Positions 54,761-64,000 of a stretch of DNA of 64,000 nucleotides are shown piece by piece (the stretch's first letter is position 1; each line of letters starts with the position of its first letter). A program made the position numbers and the translations under genes. The stretch is taken from positions 42,832,597 through 42,896,596 of the forward strand of contig CM055099.1 in assembly GCA_029204225.1 (NCBI GenBank), in the 5' to 3' direction. The notes below the pieces were generated by a model. The model searched no databases. It saw nothing but the letters and a program-made list of their open reading frames with translations, and was not told the DNA's origin. This stretch comes from Diphasiastrum complanatum. Taxonomy: Eukaryota > Streptophyta > Lycopodiopsida > Lycopodiales > Lycopodiaceae.

Positions 54761-56626
54761 ATGTCTTCAATGGGTTCATCCTTGTTGGAGCCAAGTGAAA
54801 GATTGTCCACTTCAAACTATTCAATTTGGAAAATGAGGATGGAGTCCATCTTGATCCTTCAAGACGTGATGGACATAGTTCTTGGCCTTGAAGAAGAACC
54901 ACAAGTTCTTCAAGAGGTTCAAAAATACAAAACGAGAGCTAGGATGTCTCTCCACTACATTAAGATGAATGTCTCTAATGAGATATTGAGGGAGATAGGT
55001 ACTTGTACAACAGCCAAAGAAGCTTGGGATTGTCTCAAGACTATCTATGAGGCTAAGAATACCTCTAGGCTTCTCACTCTTAGGAATCAAATCTTTCAAA
55101 GTAGCCAAAAGAGTGATGAGAGTGCATCTAGTTATGTTTTGAGAGTAAAAGATATTCATAGAGAACTTGCTTGTATTGGTGATTCCATCAATCAAAATGA
55201 GCTAGTTCAAGTCATTCTCAATGGCTTGAGAAGTGAATTTGATAACCTTGTCCAATCCTATGCCATTAAGGAGGAGCTACCAAGTTTGGAGGCTCTCCAA
55301 AGTGTGCTAATTTCAGAAGAATCAAGACAAGAGTACAAGCTCTTGAGGATGGACAAGCTCTCTCTCACTCATAATGATGGCAAAGCTCTCTTTGCCAAGG
55401 ATAAGCACAAAGGGAGGAGCAAGAACCAACATCAACAATCCTCATGCAAGGACAAAGTCAAATCCAAAGACAAAGATGAGGAGGAAGATGATTCCTCTAA
55501 TGCTTCATCATCCAAGCTCAAGAAGAAGAAGATCAAGTGCTTTTATTGTGGCAAGAAAGGCCATTATGCCACCAATTGCTTCAAGAAGAAGAATCAACTC
55601 AAGCAAGCCAACATTACCAATGAGAAGGAAGACACTATTGCAAGTGATGGAGAGGAATCTCTTATGGTCTCTAGTTTCTAATCTACTCCTTTCAAGAAGG
55701 ACGGCCTATGGTATATTGATAGTGGAGCCTCTTCACATATGTGTAGCTCTAAGGACTCTTTCTCTTCTATTGCACCTTATGATGGAGTCAAAAAGTCAAT
55801 ATACACTGCAAATGATTTTGAATGTCCTATTGAAGGCATAGGGAACATTCCCTTGAATCTTGCATCCTCTAAAGTTCTTTCTCTCTCTAAAGTTCTTTAT
55901 GTACCTAAACTTACTAAGAATCTTATTAGTGTTGGCCAATTGCTTGATAATGGCCTTGATGTAAAATTCAATGTTGATACTTGCACTATCAAGAAGAATG
56001 ATGAGATACTTGCATTAGGATCTAGATTTGGAGGCATCTGTAAACTAGATCCAAATGAGTATGTGAATGCTTGTAATGTTGCTCTTGTGAACAAGCTCTC
56101 TATGGAGGAATTATGGCATAGGAGGTTGGGACATCCCAACTACAAATCCATGCTCTCTATGATTAAAGAAGCCAAAGCTATTGGCTTGCCAAAGTCATTC
56201 TCCAAGAAGATCAAGCCTTGTGAGGCTTGTGCTATTGCTAAATCTCACAAAAAGCCATTTACAAGATCTTCTATCAAAAGCAAGCATCCTTTGGAGTTAA
56301 TTCACTCGGATGTGCATTTCTCATCAACTACAAGCAAGGGAGGAGCCACTTGTTTTGTTACTTTCATTGATGATTTCACAAGATTCACTTGGATATATCT
56401 TCTTGCTTCTAAATCTATGGTGTTTGATCATTTTCTTATTTGCAAAGCTTATGTAGAGAAGCAATTCTCATTCAAGATTAAAGCTCTTAGAAGTGATGGA
56501 GGTGGTGAATATATCTCTAATAAATTTCAAATTTTTTGTGAGCTTGAAGGCATCAAAAGAGAGTTCTCTTGTGCCTACTCTCCGTCACAGAATGGAGTGG
56601 CCGAGAGAAAGAATAGATCTCCGTGA
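54761..56626 (+). pseudogene. Element C gag, protease and integrase
   Basis: Starts MSSMGSSLLEPSERL. Gag core, an intact zinc knuckle CFYCGKKGHYATNC, the protease WYIDSGASSHM, the pre-integrase module LWHRRLGHPNYK with CEACAIAKSH, and the integrase residues Asp (HSDVHFSS), Asp (RSDGGGEY) and Glu (GVAERKNR) share one frame. One TAA (55679-55681) interrupts it between knuckle and protease. A ~2-nt deletion just after VAERKNR shifts the frame at about 56620. Confidence 0.88.
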
Positions 56627-57788
56627 ATGTGCAAAATCTATGAGAATTGAGGCATCTTTGCCTAAAGATTTTTGGGGAGAAGCCATTAATTGTGCAAATT
56701 ATCTTTGCAATAGGCTCCCACATATAGCTCTTGGAGGAAAGTCACCATATGAAATCTTATATTTGAAGAAGCCTAAGGTTGATCATCTTAGAGTTTTTGG
56801 ATGCATATGCTTTGCCCATATTCCCTTGGAAACAAGGAAGAAGGAAGATCCTAGTGCATGCAAAGGGATCATGGTTGGATACTCATCCACCGAGAAGGCC
56901 TATAGAGTCTTTATACTCTCTACTTCTCAAGTTATTGAAAGTAGAGATGTTGTCTTTCATGAAGATCAACACTCATCTTTTTAAGAGGCCGAGATCAAGA
57001 AGTCTATGGATGCATCACCAATTATTGATTTTGAAGACAATCATGATGTGATGGGGTCGAGATTTGAAGAAGACTCTCCTCAGATTTTCTCACCAAGAAG
57101 ATCCATGAGAGATAGAAATGAGCCTAAGAGGCTCTCATATGTTGACAAAGGCAAACAAAAGGATCTTGATTCCACTAATTATGGTTTTTATGTCTTTCAT
57201 GAAGAGCCAAAGAATGTACAAGAGGCACTCAATACCAAGGAGTGGTATGATGCCATGAAGCAAGAGTATGATGCATTGATCACCAACAATACTTGGGAGC
57301 TTGTGGATCCTCCATCCAACAAGCATGTGATTGGTTGCAAGTGGGTATTTCGGATCAAGTTCAATCATGATGGCACCATCAACAAGTATAAAGCAAGATT
57401 ATGTGCCAAAGGATTTGCTCAAATCCATGCCCTTGATTATGAGAAGACCTTTGCACCCGTTTCAAAGATGGTGACAATAAGAATTCTTATTTCTCTTGCT
57501 TGTTTCTTTAAGTGGAAGGTGTTCCAATTAGATGTATCCAATGCTTTTCTAAATGGTTATCTTGAGGAGGAGACCTATATGGAACATCCTCAAGGATTCA
57601 TCAAGGATGAGTCCAAAGTGTGCTTGCTCTTCAAAAGTCTTTATGGACTCAAGCAAGCACCAAGATCATGGTATTCAAGACTTAATTCTTTTCTTATCTC
57701 ACTAGGATTTACTCTTAGTGATGATGATCCTTCCATGTATCTAAAGTTTGTTGATAGCAATATTGTCATATGTATCTTCATCTTGTGA
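56627..57788 (+). pseudogene. Element C integrase tail and RT 5' half
   Basis: Continues in two frames: ECAKSMRIEASLPKDFWGEA through VGYSSTEKAYRVFIL (stop 56984), then the linker and RT (KYKARLCAKGFAQIHALDYE, FQLDVSNAFLNGYLEEE, YGLKQAPRSWYS). The frame ends at YLKFVDSNIVI: the segment that should carry the YVDD box is deleted. Confidence 0.85.
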
Positions 57789-58223
57789 TTATGGTCTACT
57801 TTATAAAAGTGAAGATCTATCATTGTTGGCTACTCGGATTCGGACTTTGCAAGTGACAAGATGGATCGAAAGTCTATTAGTGCATACACTATCTTTCTTG
57901 GAGGCAATCTAATATCTTGGCTTTCCAAAAAGCAAGATACTATATCTCTCTCTTCATGTGAGGCCGAGTACAAAGCACTCACTACAACTACCAAAGAGGT
58001 GCTTTGGATCAAGAGGTTATTAATGGAGCTAAAGTGCATCAAGGAAGATGATCTACCAATGATCAAGTGTGATAACATCTCGGCCCAAACTCTTGCCAAT
58101 AATCCCATATTTCATGCAAGAAGCAAGCACATAGAAGTGGCATATCATTTTGTGAGAGAAAAGCTTATTGGAGGAGAAATCTATTTGGAGCATGTCAACT
58201 CATCCTCTTCTAAACCTTCATAG
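57789..58223 (+). pseudogene. Element C RNase H
   Basis: Resumes at CDYGLLYKSEDLS; after a frameshift it reads DKMDRKSISAYTIFLGGNLI, SSCEAEYKALTTTTKEVLW and NNPIFHARSKHIEVAYHF. Compared with element D about 0.4 kb, including the RT active site, is missing before it. Confidence 0.85.
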
Positions 58224-58241
58224 ATAATTTTTTAGGAGGAG

Positions 58242-58936
58242 TGTGAAGAATTGATAAAGATTATCTATGTTAGATATAGGGGTCTTATGTTTTTTTATAT
58301 CAAGCATCTGTGTGTAGGATGTTGATAGGAACAAATTTGGCATAGATGGAAAATTATGCATTTCTAAACTCGTGCCAATTAGAGTGTAGACAAGTGTAAT
58401 GCTTTTGTTTGATGAATTCTAAGAGGTCCAATATGATTTAGAAGTGGAACCATGTGAGGTCCAATAGGAATTTGAGGTTTGCTTGAATATAGTCCAATAG
58501 AATTAAGAGGTGCATGGATTAATGGTCCAAATAGGATTAAGAGGTGACAAAGTGTGGTCCAATCATAGTTAATCATAGTGGTAGCTCGTGGATCTACTAG
58601 TATCATTGTACTTCTCATTTTGGATCTAATTGATTTGGTGATTGTGTGGATTTTGAGTGTCATTGGATTTCTAGCTTTGTCTCTCTATTCGAGAGCTCAT
58701 GATGGTTTTTCTCTCTCTACCCAAGGAGAGCAGCTTGTTTTTACTTAGAATAATTTTTGAATACTTCTTACACGTGTGAGTGAGAGTTGGAAGTAATTGA
58801 ATGCATGCTAGTGTGTTCTTGCCATAGAATCAAAGATAGATCTTGAATCTCAATCTAGTCTTGATCTTAATGCATCTACACACCTTAGGAGATCACAAGT
58901 ACATGTTGTGGACAATCCACACGTGTGAAATCAACA
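58242..58936 (+). repeat. 3' LTR of element C
   Basis: 695 bp, homologous to 53312-53994. It lacks a ~40-bp block near its start and has an extra ~55-bp block after CTACTAG. CACACGTGTG is kept at 58918-58927, next to the LTR end. Confidence 0.9.
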
Positions 58937-59100
58937 GAACACAGACACTTGTGACATTTATAGATGCACATCCTTCACCTAGCGACACTAGATGACATAT
59001 GGTCCTTGGATCCATGCTTGTAATAATTGCTAAGCCAACCATGTGGCCACCAACATACAAACGTACTTCATCACATGCAATCATCTGCAATATTGAAAAT
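58937..59100 (-). pseudogene. Possible 5' exon of the DUF7869-type gene
   Basis: After an acceptor-like ATATTGCAG (59089-59097) the minus strand reads MIACDEVRLYVGGHMVGLAI, TSMDPRTICHLVSLGEGCAS and INVTSVCV up to the C insertion site. It lies in the same orientation and directly before the fragment at 53281, so it is probably the same gene split by element C. The frame across the junction is not clean. Confidence 0.4.
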
Positions 59101-59614
59101 GTCATATGGACTTCATGCCTCGTGGAACAACACATCTTGTAATCCAAGAAAATAAAAAGCAGTAAAATTAACAATGCGTATATGTGGTCTGTTAGTCGAG
59201 TTAAAGACATTGTAGTTTTTCCAATGATTGATACTAGAAATCTAGTATTTAAAAGCAACAACACAAGTCGAACTAGGTTTGTTTTGGGGTGGGGGGGATA
59301 CTTATAGATGCAGTGGTCACTCAAAACATTAATTATGTTTGAGCCAAAGACTTGTGTTAGCCACATAAACATTTTCAAGCTCAAAACTGGTTCAAGTTCG
59401 TCGAAGTAACATAGACGAATTCATAGCTTGAAATAGTCTAAAACCATGAAATAATCTCTGTCCTAAGAGGGATAGTTGCTTACACTAAAACTAGGTTCAA
59501 GATACATGCTTTTGACTTAAATCCATTCACAACCAATACACATTTTGTTCAATATAATGAATAGTTGCTTACCTAATGTTACGGTTCAATATAGATCATT
59601 ATTGGACGGTCAAG

Positions 59615-59990
59615 AATAAGGTCTTCATGGATGGACTAAAATAAAATAGTCAAAGTTCATTTTCCCTAATCTTCTAATCATGTTTGCAATGGAAGCAAAT
59701 TTGAATGCCACATGAATGCAGACTTCACAACTCGAACCTGGGACTTTTCTAAGTTGATGCTCCATTTGTTTGTAGAAATACCAATAAGGTCTTCATGGAT
59801 GGACTAAAATAAAATAATCAAAGTTCATTTTTCCTAATCTTTTAATCATGTTTGCAATGGAAGCAAATCTGAATGCCACATAAATGCAGACTTCATAACT
59901 TGAACCTGGTTCAAGTTAGGACTTCACAACTCGAACCTGGTTCAAGTTAGGACTTTTCTAAGTTGATGTTCCATCTGTTTGTAGAAATAC
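59615..59990 (+). repeat. 167-bp tandem duplication with an internal 31-bp duplication
   Basis: Copies start AATAAGGTCTTCATGG at 59615 and 59782. The second contains a 31-bp unit twice, each with the palindrome GAACC-T-GGTTC embedded in AACT(T/C)GAACCTGGTTCAAG. Confidence 0.85.
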
Positions 59991-60413
59991 CAAGAAGCTT
60001 TAATTAACAGCTAGAATCAAGTTTGAGTTAAAAGAAACATATATTTGCTAATGATTGTTGTTAGAAATATGCACATAGTGTTTCAAGCAGCAACAAAACT
60101 TGAACTAGGTTTGACTTGTATAGATGGTGTAATCACTCCAAACACCAATTGTATTTGAGCCAAGAACTTATGTTTGCCACATGGACTTCATAACTTGAAC
60201 TTGATTCGAGTTATGAAGTAGCATTTCTTTAGTAATGCTAGTAAGTGAATACACAACTTCAGTAGTATTCAAACCATGTCTCGATGACAACATAAGTGCC
60301 TAGATTTTTACACTTAAAACTAGGTTTAAGATACATGTTCTTGGCATACCTTTATTCACAACTCGAAGTAGAAATTAACTATTAACTCCAAATTCCATCA
60401 CTTGAGCTACCTG

Positions 60414-60667
<254 letters not shown>

Positions 60668-60896
60668 ATGTACTTGTGTAGGGAGGAGGGATTAAGTTGA
60701 CTTACTCAATTGCTTGGGCTAAACATTCTCAACTCTTCGAACATTTACACCTATCAAGATTATCTGAAACAAGTCAAAAAGATCCAACAACTACTAGCAG
60801 ACCATGAAAATTTTAACAGAAGTTCTACCTTTCACATAGAGTGGAATAAAGCTGTCAACATTGTCTTGAAGGGTCTATGTTTCAAAAGAATCAAAA

Positions 60897-60989
60897 GTTC
60901 CAATTACTTAAGAGTTAGAGAGAGTATGTTCCAATTACTTAAGAGTTAGAGAGAGTTTGTATCAAATACTTAAGAGGTAGAGAGAGTTT
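60897..60989 (+). repeat. 31-bp tandem repeat, three copies
   Basis: Units start at 60897, 60928 and 60959 and contain TACTTAAGAG(T/G)TAGAGAGAGT. The first two are nearly identical and the third is diverged. Confidence 0.85.
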
Positions 60990-61852
60990 CTATTTTTGAT
61001 CGTTCTGGAATTTGAGAATCATCCAGAGTTCATACTTCATAATTACTCGAGATCATCTGGTAAGACTTTAGACTTATTCAAGATCACTCAGGCTGCAGTA
61101 AATCTGCAGAATTGGAATGCATTGCCATAACTTGGCATATGTTAACATTAGGGAATTGATTCTAGGAAACCTTATTTGGTTCTAGGTTTAATGATTCAAG
61201 GTTGGTTTAAAGAAACTCAATTTGAACCTGGTTCGAGTTGAGATCGATGGAATACTTTAGTCTCAAGTTGATAAGTTTAAGTATTAAAAATTAAATAGAA
61301 ACACTTATTCATGGTAATTATACATTTTTCTTGATATAATGATTAGCTATTTACCTAATGTGATATTTCAATGCAAATCTTTAGTGGACCTTAAAGAATA
61401 ATATCTTCACCAACAAAGTAGAATAAACTCAACAATGGGGTTTGGCATTTTGCAAGTAAATCATCTATGAGTGTTGCGAGTTTAGTGTTTTTAAATTACG
61501 TCAAATTGATAGCACATAGCATGCTACATTGTTTTTGGTTTTTTAAAATTTCTTCTACTTCTCTTTTGGGGGTGAAATCTATTTGTGTACTTCATTATCA
61601 TGTTGTTTATTTTCATACTAGCTAAAAGATATGTCTGCAATATCAAGCCAAATCATTTTTGTCTACTACCAAGGACTGATGTATGACCATACATTAAAAG
61701 ACATGATGGTATGTGGCCTAGGTATCATAAAATCAACGTTGGTAAAAAAAAAAACATTTGTATTTTATGTTCTAGATGGAGGCTATAACTTAACTATTAA
61801 GCTTATGTTGAGATGATGAAATAATAAAATGTTTTCATTTTCTATCAATTTT

Positions 61853-62201
61853 ATTATACCAATGAATTTTACATAAAAATGGAGCACTTTTGCTCTTTGG
61901 ACCATCTCAATCCGAGCAATATTAAGAAAGTTATCGCCCTTCAAAGTTTTTTAGGCCAATTTTTTCTTTCTTTCTTGGAGCTTGAAAAGTGGTAGCATGC
62001 CGGCGTGTTTCCAATTCAAGCTTTTAGCCTCTAACTCAAATTGATAGCACGCCGGAGTGCTACCCCTCTTAGGTTCCAAGGGGAAATTGTTTTCTATTCT
62101 AAAAAATGTTGAAATGTCATAACTTTCTTATTATTACTCAAATTGAGATGGTCCGAAAAGCAAAAGTGCTCCATCTTTTATGCAGAATCCATTGGTCTAA
62201 T
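61853..62201. mobile_element. Fold-back element, ~350 bp, MITE-like
   Basis: Arm 61853-61935 is inverted at 62117-62201 (shared GGAGCACTTTTGCT and GGACCATCTCAAT with few mismatches). Inside, GTAGCATGCCGGCGTG near 61993 pairs with TAGCACGCCGGAGTGCTAC near 62046. No protein is encoded. Target duplication was not established. Confidence 0.6.
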
Positions 62202-62900
62202 CAAACTTAGTTTTTATCTAATATAAAATGAGTATATATAAAGCCTATATATTTGATATCATACCATGTGCCATGAAATTTTAGAAATCATTTGTAAATA
62301 AAACTCGCAAAACTCGCAAAGAATTTACTCGCAGATTGTCAAAACCTCTAAACAACGCTCATTTTCACTAATCCTGTTTGTGATGGAATTAAATGGCAAT
62401 GGCACATGATCATTTCACATCTCAAGCCTGGTTCGAGTTAGGACTAACCTCAGTTGATTTTATATTTTTGTCTTATAACTCAAACTAGGTTCGAGTGAAA
62501 GATACCCAGTGATTGATGGAATAAATCCGAAAAAGTTCTCAAAAACAACAATGCAAGTTGAACTAGATTTGAGCTGACATTTTGTGATCACTCCAGACAA
62601 AATTTATGTCTGAGCCAAGAACTTGTGGATGCCACATATACACTATAAAACTCAAACTTGGTTTGAGTTAGAAGTAACAATTGTTCTACTAATGCTAACA
62701 AGGTGGATTCACAACTTGAGCTAGTCTCAAACCATGTCTCAATGAGAAAGCTCGTTTGCTAAGATCTGTGGTTTTGTACACTCGAAGTAGATTTTTAGAT
62801 ATGTGTTTTGGTCATTCATCCATTTACAACTTCAACTAGGAATTGAATAGACCCCCTAAATAAACTAACATACATTGAACAAATGTCTTCTTAAATCTTT

Positions 62901-64000
62901 TAAGAGAGATTCAAAACTAGTGTATGTATTTTATTTTATATTCTTCTTATTGCTGCAATGTTTAAGCAAATGTAGAACATAAACTTGAAACAAATCAAAT
63001 GATCAATATGCATATATTCAAAACAACAGTGTCTGTAATTTAATTTATATTCTTCTTCTTGTTGCCATATTAACAAAATGAAAAGCATTAACTTGAAACA
63101 AAGCAAATGATAAAATGAAAAAATATATGCTACATGTTTTTCCTATATATTTTTTGTTCATGTATTAATTCACTAAGGAGTACTATCAAGCCTTCTTTAC
63201 TGATAAGTGCTTGTATTTATGTTTATAAAGCAGAAGGTCTCATAAGGAAAATACAATGGAGTCGACTGTAGCTACATCTAGTTCTCCAAAATCTCATGAA
63301 GTTGTGATGACTATGAGAACATCAAATATCCCAAAAGCTGATGGAAGTATGGCACTCTTACCTTCAAAAATGGTTTTTGTTGATTCACCACAATGTGTGA
63401 CCTGCTTTTGTTGCTTTAGTTGAAAATATCACCTGGTTTTGAAAGCTAGTTACATTCCTCTGGTTTTTTTTCCCAAACTTTGTTATTCTTCAAGAAAGAG
63501 TCATAGAGAGTCCCTGTGCTTGATCATGATACTTTCTATTTTTTAGTGAACACACATCAAAACCCCTGAATATATGAAAATAGAGATGAAGCAGCCATAG
63601 AAATAGGTATAAGATCCCACTCGGCTCTCCCTAGCACACATCTCCTGGATTGCTCGCAAGCATGTCACAAAGAGAATTAGCCTATAGAGAAATGGACTCA
63701 GTTTTTGGCCACAACGAAGGATCACAATCCAATGGATGTTGAGCAAAAATGTCTACAAAAATGGATTAAGTGCCTATACAATCTATTTGAAGCGACTTCT
63801 TCAAGAGAAATGCTCATAGAAAGTCTAGGCAAACAAAGTCACCTTGCTTTTGGGCGCACTTCTGATTTTGAAATGGAAGTACCACACATGGGTCATTGAT
63901 CACTTTAACTAGGAATTTGGCGGGCTTCGAAATTCGAATTGGTAGTAACACATTTGGGCTATTGAACAGTTTAATTTAGGAGTTTAGAGTTGCAGTTTAG
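62901..64000. other. Right end of the window, no firm gene
   Basis: AT-rich sequence with one small frame listed separately. Nothing else could be supported; the window may end in the flank of another gene. Confidence 0.4.
63256..63423 (+). CDS. Hypothetical 55-residue frame
   Basis: ATG-to-stop frame beginning MESTVATSSSPKSHEVVMTM and ending in the Cys-rich CVTCFCCFS. It is preceded by an A-rich ATACA context that could suit a plant start. I do not recognise it; it may be a first exon or chance. Confidence 0.15.
   Translation: MESTVATSSSPKSHEVVMTMRTSNIPKADGSMALLPSKMVFVDSPQCVTCFCCFS

Larger units (their letters stand above)
53312..58936 (+). mobile_element. Copia element C, structurally complete but disabled
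   Basis: 5' LTR 53312-53994, primer-binding site, gag-pol, purine tract (TTTAGGAGGAG) and 3' LTR 58242-58936. Flanking GAAAA (53307-53311) and GAACA (58937-58941) look like a diverged 5-bp target duplication. The LTRs differ by several substitutions and two indels of roughly 40 and 55 bp, so the insertion is clearly older than B. Its Gag-Pol is closest to element D. Confidence 0.9.

Noticed and set aside
60710-60949. 79-codon frame after the AG tract
   Set aside because: No recognised motif, and its end runs into the 31-bp tandem repeat.

Overview
The window looks like nuclear DNA of a land plant with a large, repeat-choked genome. Host exons are short and split by GT-AG introns. Most of the rest is Ty1/copia-type LTR retrotransposons in various states of decay. 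A DUF7869-type element gene and two non-LTR retrotransposon 3' ends that appear to encode a restriction-like endonuclease suggest a seed-free plant such as a fern. That taxonomic call is inference, and nothing here fixes the species.

Only two host genes can be modelled with confidence. At the left end, 981-2114 (+) encodes a secreted GH18 chitinase-like protein in two exons. On the minus strand, 26453 to 17606, four small exons (40, 45, 33 and 167 nt) join in frame into a 94-residue glycine-rich protein resembling TGD5, a plant chloroplast-envelope lipid-transfer component. Its introns hold a Ty3/gypsy integrase fragment, a copia fragment with its LTR, and a hairpin-rich insert.

Layout: 1-980 upstream region of the chitinase gene; 981-2114 chitinase; 3564-11340 a chain of copia elements (relic K, element A inserted in it, element D against truncated A); 11588-15640 a broken transposase-like gene (+) interrupted by LTR element H and convergent with an unrecognised gene remnant (-); 17606-26453 the TGD5-like gene; 26820-27935 non-LTR retrotransposon fragment 1; 28611-30430 copia E; 30431-32590 copia F (-), which carries unassigned internal sequence; 32591-36180 a non-coding LTR derivative L (-); 36444-36695 an 84-bp tandem repeat; 36990-38270 copia G; 38680-40605 copia J; 40836-42430 non-LTR fragment 2; 42696-44233 two long hairpins; 44386-59100 a DUF7869-type gene (-) split by two copia insertions, B (45945-52365, intact, LTRs apparently identical) and C (53312-58936, decayed); 59150-62900 a degenerate repeat field with microsatellites and a fold-back; 62900-64000 nothing firm.

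Element B is the only apparently autonomous mobile element: 6421 bp, 655-bp LTRs, TGTAT target duplication, PBS, PPT and one uninterrupted 1317-residue Gag-Pol frame. The copia LTRs, though otherwise diverged, share a palindrome with core CACACGTGTG, eight perfect copies in the window. This is the most striking non-coding signal found.
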